A stretch of DNA of 40,800 nucleotides. Origin: Amycolatopsis circi (GTDB taxonomy: Bacteria; Actinomycetota; Actinomycetes; Mycobacteriales; Pseudonocardiaceae). The notes below the pieces were generated by a model. The model was given only the letters and a program-made list of their open reading frames with translations. It was not told the origin of the DNA and made no database searches. Each line of letters starts with the position of its first letter. Within the stretch, counting starts at the first letter, position 1. The stretch is from the NCBI RefSeq assembly GCF_003385235.1, contig NZ_PQIA01000090.1, positions 1 to 40,800 on the forward strand, read 5' to 3'. Shown in pieces: positions 30,778 through 38,158 of this stretch. The position numbers and the translations under genes are program-made.

Positions 30778-31818
30778 ATGACATCCACCCCGAAGAAGCC
30801 CGCGCTTCCGGCGCACGAGACGGAGGCGGGCCGGACGCTCAGCCACCTCGTCTACCGGCCGTGGGACGGCCAGATCGTCGCCGCGGCGGTCCGGTTCGAC
30901 CTCGCCGGAAAGCTCGCCGGCGGACCGCTCTCGGCGGAGGCGTTCGCCGAGGAGATCGGCGGAAACCCGCGCACGGTCGGGCAATTCCTGCGCGCTTGCG
31001 GCACTCTCGGGCTGGTGGAGCCGACCGAGTGCGGCGAGTTCGCGCTGACCGAACTGGGTTCCTCGCTGCGCTGGCTGGCGAACATGGCGCTGATGCAGAT
31101 GGGCGAGGGCATGTGGAACCGGATGGCGCGGTTGCACGAGACCGTGCTGACCGGACGCCCGGTCCGCGACGACCGCGGCGAGGAACTCTACGACTACTAC
31201 ACCCGCCACCCGCGCGAGCGCGGATGGCACGCGGCCGCGATGGCCGACCTGACCGAGGACGCCGGGCAGGCGCTGGCCGAGCAGTACGATTTCGAGCCGT
31301 ATCAGGAGATCGTCGACATCGGCGGCAGCATGGGCCTGCTGCTGTCTAAAATCCTGCCCGCCGCGCCGCACGCGAACGGCACGGTCGTCGACCGGCCGCA
31401 GATCGTGGAACAGGCGCGCGCGGCGGCCGGAGCATACGGCCTCGGGGACCGGCTTTCGTTCACCGGCGGCGATTTCTTCGCGAGCGACCTGCCGAAGGGC
31501 GATCTCTACCTGCTGAAGACGGTGCTGTGCGACTGGGGCGACGAGAACGCCGAGCGGATCTTGGCGAACGCGTTCCGCTGCACGCCGCCCGGCGGCAAGC
31601 TCGCGGTGATCGACTGGGTCCGCTCCGACGATCCGACACCGTCCGAAGTGGACATCATCAGCATCTCGCTGGAGGTGGTCACCGGCGGCCGGATCCGCAC
31701 GGAGGCGGAATTCGTGGCCCTGCTCGAGGGCGTGGGCTACCGCTTCGACGGAATGACGACGGTGGCCAGCCGGGAGCGGTCCCGGCCTTGGTACGTGCTG
31801 CGGGCGACCCGCCCGTAG
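30778..31818 (+). CDS. SAM-dependent O-methyltransferase (Methyltransf_2 type), second in cluster
   Basis: 346 residues from ATG 30778 with CCGGAGG upstream. N-terminal winged helix (IVAAAVRFDLAGKLAGGPLS, NPRTVGQFLRACGTLGLVE), then the SAM loop EIVDIGGSMGLLLSKIL and a catalytic region GDLYLLKTVLCDWGDENAER. The position where many family members have the catalytic His (HxLHDW) reads TVLCDW here: Cys-Asp replaces His-Asp. It could be a methyltransferase with altered catalysis or a non-methylating relative such as the DnrK/RdmB/TamK-like hydroxylases and decarboxylases. It is the last gene of the asnB-P450 operon. Confidence 0.9.
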   Translation: MTSTPKKPALPAHETEAGRTLSHLVYRPWDGQIVAAAVRFDLAGKLAGGPLSAEAFAEEIGGNPRTVGQFLRACGTLGLVEPTECGEFALTELGSSLRWLANMALMQMGEGMWNRMARLHETVLTGRPVRDDRGEELYDYYTRHPRERGWHAAAMADLTEDAGQALAEQYDFEPYQEIVDIGGSMGLLLSKILPAAPHANGTVVDRPQIVEQARAAAGAYGLGDRLSFTGGDFFASDLPKGDLYLLKTVLCDWGDENAERILANAFRCTPPGGKLAVIDWVRSDDPTPSEVDIISISLEVVTGGRIRTEAEFVALLEGVGYRFDGMTTVASRERSRPWYVLRATRP

Positions 31819-31832
31819 CCGGCAGCGGAACG

Positions 31833-31880
31833 ACAGCGGCCCAGCCGGGGATCTTCCGACCCCCGGCTGGGCCGCTGTGT
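31833..31880. terminator. Hairpin terminator after the asnB operon
   Basis: Arms of 18 bp, ACAGCGGCCCAGCCGGGG (31833-31850) and CCCCGGCTGGGCCGCTGT (31861-31878), with a 10-nt loop and GTGTCTC after it. It stands between convergent operons. Confidence 0.85.
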
Positions 31881-31941
31881 CTCACTGGGAAACCCGGCCG
31901 AGGAAATCCCGTTCTGGCAAGGGAAACTCGGCCGGTCTGGC

Positions 31942-31973
31942 CCGTGCCCGCGGGCGGTCGCCCGCGGGCACGG
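31942..31973 (-). terminator. Hairpin terminator of the second FAD hydroxylase
   Basis: Perfect 14-bp arms CCGTGCCCGCGGGC (31942-31955) and GCCCGCGGGCACGG (31960-31973) around GGTC, just after the stop at 31977. There is no clear U-tract, but the stem is strong. Confidence 0.75.
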
Positions 31974-31976
31974 AGA

Positions 31977-33605
31977 TCATCCCGCCTGCGGAAGCGCGAG
32001 GATTTCGCGGAGCACGGTGCGCAGTTCCTTCACCGGGTCGGCCGCCTGCTCCTGTGCGCGCCAGGCCACGAACCCGTCGGGACGCACCAGCGAAACGCCC
32101 GACGCCCCGATCCCGTAGGCCTTCAGGAACTGCTTGTCCTGATCCTGAACGTCGTCGCCGATGCGATGGACGTCCAGGTCGATGCCCAGCTCCGCGGCCA
32201 CCCGCTCCGCCGCGGCGGTCCACTCCTCGCCGTCCGGACCCGCCAGCACGGTGAACGAACCCGTGCACAGATCCAAAGTGGACAGTGCGGAACCCGCCCG
32301 CTCCAGCCAGACGTGCGGCGCGCGAAGGCCCGGGCGTCCGCTCGGGGTGCGGGGATTCTCCACCGGCGCGTCCGGGGTGCCCGGCTCCGTGCGGATCGCC
32401 GCCGAACGGTAGCGGTAGCCGTGCGCCATCGTCACCTCGTCGATGCGGGTCGCCTCGTCGCCCTCCGCGTAGTGGCGGGCGTCCAGGATCTTCAGCGCCG
32501 TTTCCATCGTCGTCTGCGCCACCGGGTGGCGCTCCGCCTCGTACGTGTCCAGCAGTTCCGGGCCGGCGTGGCCGTGCAGGACCTCGGCCAGCTTCCAGGC
32601 GAGGTTGTGCGCGTCCGCGATCCCCGTGTTCGCGCCGAACGAACCGGTCGGGGGGACGACGTGCGCCGAGTCGCCCGCGAAGAACACCCGGCCCACGCGG
32701 TACTTCCGGGCCACCATCGCGCCGATCCGGACGTCCATCAGCATCCGGCTCCAGCCCGGCACCGGCGGCACCAGAGTCAGTTCGAGGTCCGGAATCCCGA
32801 CCGCGGTGCGGGCCAGTTCGATGCACCGCTCCTCGGTGAAGTCGTCGATGCTCTCGCCCTGGTCGGCCTGGAACGGCACGCCGAGCATCCAGCGCCCGAG
32901 CTGGCCGAGCGGGACCAGCACCGTCCCGGTCTTCGGCTGGTTGAAGTAGGCGAGCAGGAACCGGCGGTCGCGCAGCACCGAGTCGAGGTCGGCGTCGAAG
33001 AGGAAGTGCGCGGCGTGCCCGAGCACGCCGGGACCGTCCGCCTCGACGCCGAGCTGGTGGCGGATGCCGGCGCGGTTGCCGTCGGAGGCGATGAGGTACT
33101 CGGCGCGCAGCGAAGACTCCGTCTCGCTGCCGAGGTCGCGAAGGACCGCCGTGATCCCCTTGCCGTCGTCCTCGAAGGACACGAGTTCAGTGGCGAACCG
33201 GACGTCGACGCCCGCGCTCTCGGCGTTGGCGCGCACGACGCGCTCCAGTTCGTCCTGGTCGATCATCGCCCAGTCGGTCGGGCTGATCTCGCCCGGGTGC
33301 ACCTGGGCGAGCATGTTGATGCGGAAACGCTCGTCGCCGGCGAGGGTGTCCCCGCCGATCATCTCCGGCATGTCGGCGAGGATCGACAGGTGCTGGTGGA
33401 TCTCCTCCTCGAGCCCGAAGGTGCGGAAGATCTCGAGCGAGCGGGCGTTGAACGCCCGCGCCTGGGGCATGATCGCGGTCGAGGGATGCCGTTCCACCAG
33501 CGTCACCCGAACTCCTTGCCGGGCAAGGAAAAAAGCTGCGGACAGGCCGGTGATGCCACCGCCGACTACGAGTACGGACGTCTCGTCGCCGCGTGATCCG
33601 GTCAT
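31977..33605 (-). CDS. FAD-dependent aromatic hydroxylase, paralogue of the one at 23899
   Basis: 542 residues from ATG 33605 with GAAGGTGGGG upstream. Motifs: GGGITGLSAAFFLARQG, QARAFNARSLEIF, DG motif LIASDGNRAGIRHQLG, GD motif VFFAGDSAHVVPPTGSFGAN with AHNLAWKLA, then a thioredoxin-like C-terminal domain. It aligns over its whole length with the protein at 23899 (for example shared VERHPSTAI-PQARA and ILADMPEMIG), so the two arose by duplication and probably oxidise different positions or stages. One may be the Baeyer-Villiger-type enzyme used to build a xanthone ring (inference). It is transcribed alone from a good promoter divergent from a SARP gene. Confidence 0.93.
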   Translation of the reverse strand: MTGSRGDETSVLVVGGGITGLSAAFFLARQGVRVTLVERHPSTAIMPQARAFNARSLEIFRTFGLEEEIHQHLSILADMPEMIGGDTLAGDERFRINMLAQVHPGEISPTDWAMIDQDELERVVRANAESAGVDVRFATELVSFEDDGKGITAVLRDLGSETESSLRAEYLIASDGNRAGIRHQLGVEADGPGVLGHAAHFLFDADLDSVLRDRRFLLAYFNQPKTGTVLVPLGQLGRWMLGVPFQADQGESIDDFTEERCIELARTAVGIPDLELTLVPPVPGWSRMLMDVRIGAMVARKYRVGRVFFAGDSAHVVPPTGSFGANTGIADAHNLAWKLAEVLHGHAGPELLDTYEAERHPVAQTTMETALKILDARHYAEGDEATRIDEVTMAHGYRYRSAAIRTEPGTPDAPVENPRTPSGRPGLRAPHVWLERAGSALSTLDLCTGSFTVLAGPDGEEWTAAAERVAAELGIDLDVHRIGDDVQDQDKQFLKAYGIGASGVSLVRPDGFVAWRAQEQAADPVKELRTVLREILALPQAG

Positions 33606-33683
33606 GTGAGAACCCCACCTTCGTCTACTGGGACAGAATTTCGCGGCCGGTCCGGTTCCTGCCCCCGCCGGCTCACTGCAACC

Positions 33684-33712
33684 ATAATCAAGGTTTTACT
33701 CCGCTGTGTCAA
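33684..33712 (-). promoter_or_regulatory. Promoter of the second FAD hydroxylase
   Basis: Minus-strand TTGACA (33707-33712), 17-bp spacer, GATTAT (33684-33689). It sits in an AT-rich patch, about 80 bp upstream of the gene. Its -35 lies 8 bp from the divergent promoter's -35, so one regulator could control both. Confidence 0.7.
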
Positions 33713-33720
33713 CCATTCTC

Positions 33721-33749
33721 TTGATTGACTGCCTCCGCAGGCTGATTAT
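33721..33749 (+). promoter_or_regulatory. Promoter of the SARP gene at 33966
   Basis: TTGATT (33721-33726), 17-bp spacer, GATTAT (33744-33749) followed by AAG, as in the exporter promoter at 22403. The implied leader is about 210 nt. Within it lies TCGAGCG-GGAG-TGGATCG (33924-33941), a weak heptamer pair. No other element is evident in 33606-33965 beyond the two promoters. Confidence 0.6.
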
Positions 33750-33965
33750 AAGTCTCTGAGCAGCGGTTTTAGTCAAAAACGCGTGGTCTGGCGGATGGTC
33801 TCCCCCGGCCCGCGTCAGCGCCCTGCGAATGATCGTCAAGGTCCGGGGCGCATGATCGATCCGTAAGGCGTCCGGTGGTTGCTCACCCGCTTCCTGTCCG
33901 AACTCGGACAGGCCGGGGGAGGGTCGAGCGGGAGTGGATCGCGGACAGCAGCAGGAAACCTAACT

Positions 33966-35840
33966 ATGGGGGGTTCAGTGTTGCGTATCGATCTTCTCGG
34001 TCCCTTGCAGGTCACCCTCGACGGGGCGGCGGTGACGCCTTCCGCGCCGAAGATCCGGCGGGTGTTCAGCCTGTTCGCCCTGTGCGCGAACCACATTGTG
34101 CGCACCGAGCAGCTCATCGAAGAGCTGTGGGAGGAGAATCCGCCGAGCAGCGTCAAGACCACGCTGCAGACCTACGTCTATCAGCTGCGGAAGTCCCTTT
34201 GCCTCGACGCCGCCCAGCGGCCGCGCGGCCGGGGCGCCGCCGCGGGCGACCAGCCCGTGCTGCTCACGCTCACCGGCGGCTACCTGCTGAGCGTCGATCC
34301 CGAAGTGCTGGACGCGAACCGGTTCGACCGCGAGGCCCAGCGCGGCTGGGCGGAGCTCGACGCGGGCGACCCGGAGGCGGCGTTCCGCACTCTCGACGAC
34401 GCGCTCGGCCTCTGGCGCGGTCCGGCGCTGGTGGACGTCAACCCCGGGCCGTTGCTGCAAGCGGAGGCGCTGCGCCTCGACGAAATGCGCAAAAACGCGC
34501 TGGAGCACCGGATCGACGCCGCGCTGCGGCTCGGCAGGCATCAGGAGGTGCTCGGCGAACTGACCCGGCTGGCCGCGCAGCAACCGACGCACGAAGGGTT
34601 CCAGGCCAAGCTGATGCTGGCGTTCTACCGGTCCGGCCGGCGCTCCGAAGCCCTGCACGTCTACCAGCGGACGCGCGCCGCGCTGGCCCAGGAGCTGGGC
34701 CTCGACCCCTCGGCCGAGTTGCAGCGCGTGCACCGGGCCGTGCTGGCCGCGAACGGAAGCCTCGACCGCCGGACGGGCCCGGCCCCGGCGCAGCAAGCCC
34801 GGCCGGCGCGGCCGGAGCCGCCCCGGCAGCTCCCGTCGGCCGGACCTCAGCTGGTGGGCCGGAGCGCGGAACTGGAAGCGGTGCTCGCCGGGCTGCGTCC
34901 CGCCGACCGGCACGGCCCGGCGGTCGTCGCCGTCGAAGGCCCGCCGGGAGCGGGGAAATCCGCGCTGTGCGTCCACGCCGGACACGAGGTGCGGGACCGC
35001 TACCCGGACGGCCAGTTCCACGCGGTGCTCGCCGACGGCGAAGGACGGCCCTTGGAACCCGGCGACGTACTGGCCGAGTTCCTGCGCGCGGTCGGCATCC
35101 CGGCCGCGCAGATCCCGGACTCGGTCGACGAGCGGAGCCGGTGGTTCCGCACCTGGACCGCGGACCGGCAGGTGCTCGTGGTGCTGGACGATCTGGTCGA
35201 GGACAGCCAGCTCGCTCCGCTGGTCCCGGCCGGCCGCGAATGCGGGGTCGTCATCGCCAGCAGGCGGCGGCTGTCGGACCCGGGGGTCGCCACGACCGTT
35301 CAGCTCCGGCCGCTCGGGCCTGCCGACAGCGCGCGGCTGCTCGTCAATCTCATCGAGGCGGACCGGGGCGACGAGGCGTTGGAGGACGCCCGGCGTCTCG
35401 CCGCGCCCTGCGACGGTTTGCCGTTGGCGCTGCACACGGTGGCCACGCGGCTGAGGCTGCGCCCGCACTGGTCGATGCACCGGATGCTCGCCTGGTCCGA
35501 TCTGACCGGCCAGCCCGGAACCGCCGGCGACGACCCGCTCGGCCTGCAGACGAGCGTCGCGCGGTCCTGCCGCACCGCGCGAGAGGACGCGCGCCGGGCG
35601 TTCCTGGAACTCAGCGTGCTCGACACTCCGGAAGTGCGGCTGCCGGATGTCGCCGCCGTTTTCGAACTCGACGGCTCGCGGGCCGAGGCGCTGCTCGACG
35701 AATTGGCGAATCTGCACCTGCTCAGCGTCGAGCGTTGCGGGGACGAACTCCGGTACCGGCTGCTGCCGAGCTTCCGTGCCGCCGGACGCTGGTTGATCGC
35801 CGAGGAGGACGAGCTGGCGCTGGCCGCGGTCTGCGATTGA
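33966..35840 (+). CDS. SARP-family pathway activator with NB-ARC ATPase domain
   Basis: 624 residues from ATG 33966 (AGGAAA upstream); GTG 33978 is a close alternative. Order: OmpR-type winged helix, residues about 1-95 (LRIDLLGPLQVTL, EQLIEELWEENPPSSVKTTL, TYVYQLRKSL); bacterial transcriptional activator domain to about 255 (EAFRTLDDALGLWRGPAL, LMLAFYRSGRRSEALHVYQ); then an NB-ARC-like ATPase with Walker A GPPGAGKSAL and Walker B VLVVLDDL. It stops without the TPR repeats of AfsR, so it is medium-sized. SARPs bind 11-bp heptamer repeats and recruit RNA polymerase; the asnB upstream repeats are a likely target. It converges with a second SARP 11 bp away. Confidence 0.93.
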   Translation: MGGSVLRIDLLGPLQVTLDGAAVTPSAPKIRRVFSLFALCANHIVRTEQLIEELWEENPPSSVKTTLQTYVYQLRKSLCLDAAQRPRGRGAAAGDQPVLLTLTGGYLLSVDPEVLDANRFDREAQRGWAELDAGDPEAAFRTLDDALGLWRGPALVDVNPGPLLQAEALRLDEMRKNALEHRIDAALRLGRHQEVLGELTRLAAQQPTHEGFQAKLMLAFYRSGRRSEALHVYQRTRAALAQELGLDPSAELQRVHRAVLAANGSLDRRTGPAPAQQARPARPEPPRQLPSAGPQLVGRSAELEAVLAGLRPADRHGPAVVAVEGPPGAGKSALCVHAGHEVRDRYPDGQFHAVLADGEGRPLEPGDVLAEFLRAVGIPAAQIPDSVDERSRWFRTWTADRQVLVVLDDLVEDSQLAPLVPAGRECGVVIASRRRLSDPGVATTVQLRPLGPADSARLLVNLIEADRGDEALEDARRLAAPCDGLPLALHTVATRLRLRPHWSMHRMLAWSDLTGQPGTAGDDPLGLQTSVARSCRTAREDARRAFLELSVLDTPEVRLPDVAAVFELDGSRAEALLDELANLHLLSVERCGDELRYRLLPSFRAAGRWLIAEEDELALAAVCD

Positions 35841-35851
35841 GGGAAGGCTCG

Positions 35852-37765
35852 TCAGCGGGGAAAGCTGTTGCGCCCGCTGTACCTCAGGTGCAGCGGCCAC
35901 AGATAAGGCAGCGGCCCGTTCCCCGCGCCGAGCAATTCCTCCGCGAACCACCGCGTCAACGGGTGGAATTCGAAGGACACCGGTTCGTCGTAGTCCGCCG
36001 GGGCCCGGCTCGCCGGCTCGATGTGCAGCAGGCCGTGCCCGACGAGCCGGGCCAGGATGGCTTCCGCGAACTTGGGGGAGCAGTCGAGTTTCGCCGCGAC
36101 GTCGGCCGCGGTGAACTGGTCGCGGCCGAGCGAGGGCAGCAGGCGGAAGACTCCCCGTGCCGGCGCCGGCACCGTGCGAAGGCAGCTCTTCAGCCGCGCG
36201 CGCACGTCGAGTCCGCTGAACCGCAACATGTCCAGCGGTCTGCTGCTGCCCTCGAAATGCCGGCGCAGGTTCCGCACCGGCCATCGCGGGGCCGAGCGAA
36301 GGCGTGCGCCGAGGCAGCGCAGCGCCAGCGGAAGGTTCCCGCACATGCTCGCGATGCGCCGGACCTCGTCCGGCTCGGCGGCCGCGCGTTCGTGGCCGGC
36401 CATGCCGCCGAGCAGCTCCAGCCCCTCGCTGTCGCTCAACGGCTCGAGGTCGACGGCGTGCGCGCCGGGCATCGCCTGGAGCCCGCAGCGTGCCGTGACG
36501 ATGACGGCACAGCCCGCGCCGGCGGGGAGCAACGGCTGCACCTGAGCGTCCGACGCCGCGTCGTCGAGCACGACCAGCACCCGGCGGTCCACGCACCAGC
36601 TGCGGAACATCGTCGCCCGTTCCTCGGTGCTGTCCGGGATCTGCGCGTCGACGAAACCGGCCGCACGGAGGAGCTGGCCCAGCACTTCGCTCGGTTGCCG
36701 AGGTGTGTCCTCGGACGCGCCGAGCGTCGCGTAGAGCTGGCCGTCCCCGAACACCGGCCGCAGCCGCTGGGCGAGCCGCGTGGCGAACGCGGACTTGCCG
36801 ACTCCCGGCATGCCGTTGACGGCCACCACGCGCAGCGCCTCGTCCTCCCGCTGGCCGGGACAGAGCCAGTGCGCGGCTGACGAGATCTGCTCGGCGCGGC
36901 CGACGAAGTCGGCGATGTCGTTCGGCAGCTGCGCCGGGGCGGCGATGGTGATCCGTTCCGTTCGCGGCTCCGGAGCCAGCCTGCCTTCGGCCTCGCCCGC
37001 CAGCATCGACTGGTGCAGCCGCTGCATGTACTGCGACGGTTCGACGGCCAGTTCCTCGACCAGGCGGCCGCGGAAGCGGCGGAAGACGTCGAGTGCGACG
37101 TCCCGGCGCTGGCAGCGGTAGAGGGCGAGCATGAGCTGGCTGTGGAAACTCTCGTGGAGCGGATGGGTGATCGTCAGCTCCTTGAGTTCGCTGACGAGGT
37201 CCCGGTGCCGGTTCAGCTGCAGGTCGGCCTCGATCCGTCCTTCGAGGGCCCGCAGCCGGCTCTCCTCGAGCCGGGCCGCGTAGGCCGTCAGCAGCTCGCC
37301 GGTCTCGACGTCGCCCATGGCCGGGCCGCGCCAGAGCCGCAGCGCGTAGCTCAGCAGCTCCGTGGCCTGGTCGGGGGCCCCGTTCTCCAGCGCGGTGCTC
37401 CCGCGCTGCATCATGTTCTCGAACTGCCATTTGTCGACCGCGTCGGAGGCGATCTCCAGCCGGTAGCCTTGCCAGGTGGTGTGCAGTGCGGCCGCCGGTT
37501 CGCCGGTCTCGTTCGGGAACATGTTTTTCCGCAATCGGTGAATATAAGTCTGCACCGTGACTTGCGCACTGCGCGGCGGCCGCGCGCCCCACAGTTCGTC
37601 CACCAGATCGTTCATGGAAACCCGCTGGTTCGCGCGCACGATCAGCAGCGCCAGAATTTCCCGCAGCTTCGGCGCGCTGGGGGTGATGTCCCGGTCATCG
37701 GATAGTACGCTCAGCGGTCCGAGCAATCTGAATTGCAGCGCCATGCCGTCCGACGGTGTTTGCAT
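35852..37765 (-). CDS. Second SARP-family activator with NB-ARC ATPase domain
   Basis: 637 residues from ATG 37765, preceded by GGAGGGG at ten bases; the frame's extension to 37981 has no ribosome site and lies in a regulatory region. Same order as its neighbour: winged helix (LQFRLLGPLSVLS, MNDLVDELWGARPP, TYIHRLRKNMF), activator domain (ELLSYALRLWRGPAM, LMLALYRCQRRDVALDVF), ATPase with Walker A GMPGVGKSAF and Walker B VLVVLDDAASD, then winged-helix-like ARC subdomains. It has no TPR repeats. The two SARPs are paralogues that point at each other, as if from an inverted duplication. Its leader carries a palindrome at 37946. Confidence 0.93.
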   Translation of the reverse strand: MQTPSDGMALQFRLLGPLSVLSDDRDITPSAPKLREILALLIVRANQRVSMNDLVDELWGARPPRSAQVTVQTYIHRLRKNMFPNETGEPAAALHTTWQGYRLEIASDAVDKWQFENMMQRGSTALENGAPDQATELLSYALRLWRGPAMGDVETGELLTAYAARLEESRLRALEGRIEADLQLNRHRDLVSELKELTITHPLHESFHSQLMLALYRCQRRDVALDVFRRFRGRLVEELAVEPSQYMQRLHQSMLAGEAEGRLAPEPRTERITIAAPAQLPNDIADFVGRAEQISSAAHWLCPGQREDEALRVVAVNGMPGVGKSAFATRLAQRLRPVFGDGQLYATLGASEDTPRQPSEVLGQLLRAAGFVDAQIPDSTEERATMFRSWCVDRRVLVVLDDAASDAQVQPLLPAGAGCAVIVTARCGLQAMPGAHAVDLEPLSDSEGLELLGGMAGHERAAAEPDEVRRIASMCGNLPLALRCLGARLRSAPRWPVRNLRRHFEGSSRPLDMLRFSGLDVRARLKSCLRTVPAPARGVFRLLPSLGRDQFTAADVAAKLDCSPKFAEAILARLVGHGLLHIEPASRAPADYDEPVSFEFHPLTRWFAEELLGAGNGPLPYLWPLHLRYSGRNSFPR

Positions 37766-37945
37766 TCGGTGCGTTCCCCTCCGTGCGGGCGAAAACGAAA
37801 ATTGATTCGTCCACGAGAGAACGGCTGCCGCGAAGAGGGCGCACGCGATCCCGGCTTTTCCGGGCTCTATCCACGTCGAGCGCCGATACTGCTTCGTGAA
37901 TCGAATTACCCCAGGCCCCAGTGTTAATGCGTACGCCTGTGCGAG

Positions 37946-37962
37946 ACGTACGGCCAGTACGT
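37946..37962. promoter_or_regulatory. Palindrome ACGTAC-N5-GTACGT upstream of the second SARP
   Basis: Perfect 6-bp arms separated by GGCCA, with a further GTACG at 37930-37934. It lies about 180 bp upstream of the SARP start codon, in an AT-richer part of the gene-free stretch 37766-38158. It could be an operator of a TetR-type or butyrolactone-receptor-type regulator (inference). No consensus promoter is clear in this stretch; a lone TCGAGCG occurs at 37878-37884. Confidence 0.45.
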
Positions 37963-38123
37963 TACTGCTCGGCCTGAGCACCGTCGATCGCCCATTCGAT
38001 GGGGGATCGCAGGTCGCCGGGAGAGGATCTTGACTGTCAGTATCTGCGCAGGCAGCGAGGGTAGTTCGAGCAAGAAAGGCGGGCAGCGGCGGCAGGGGGG
38101 CGCGGCCGCCGCCCGCGCCCGTT

Positions 38124-38143
38124 ATCCGGGCAAGTGCCCGGAT
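38124..38143 (-). terminator. Hairpin after the biotin carboxylase gene
   Basis: ATCCGGGC and GCCCGGAT pair around AAGT, 16 bp past the stop codon on the minus strand. There is no U-tract. It is probably the 3' end of the acc operon transcript. Confidence 0.5.
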
Positions 38144-38158
38144 GGCCCGGTTTATTCT

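Noticed and set aside
33975..37592. A 1205-codon open frame on the minus strand spanning both SARP genes
   Set aside because: It is antisense to the first SARP and out of frame with the second. The protein is Arg/Gly/Pro-rich without any domain, as expected for a shadow frame in high-GC DNA.
37766..37981. N-terminal extension of the second SARP to 37981
   Set aside because: It has no ribosome site, composition unlike the family and overlap with a regulatory palindrome. GGAGGGG ten bases before ATG 37765 decides the start.
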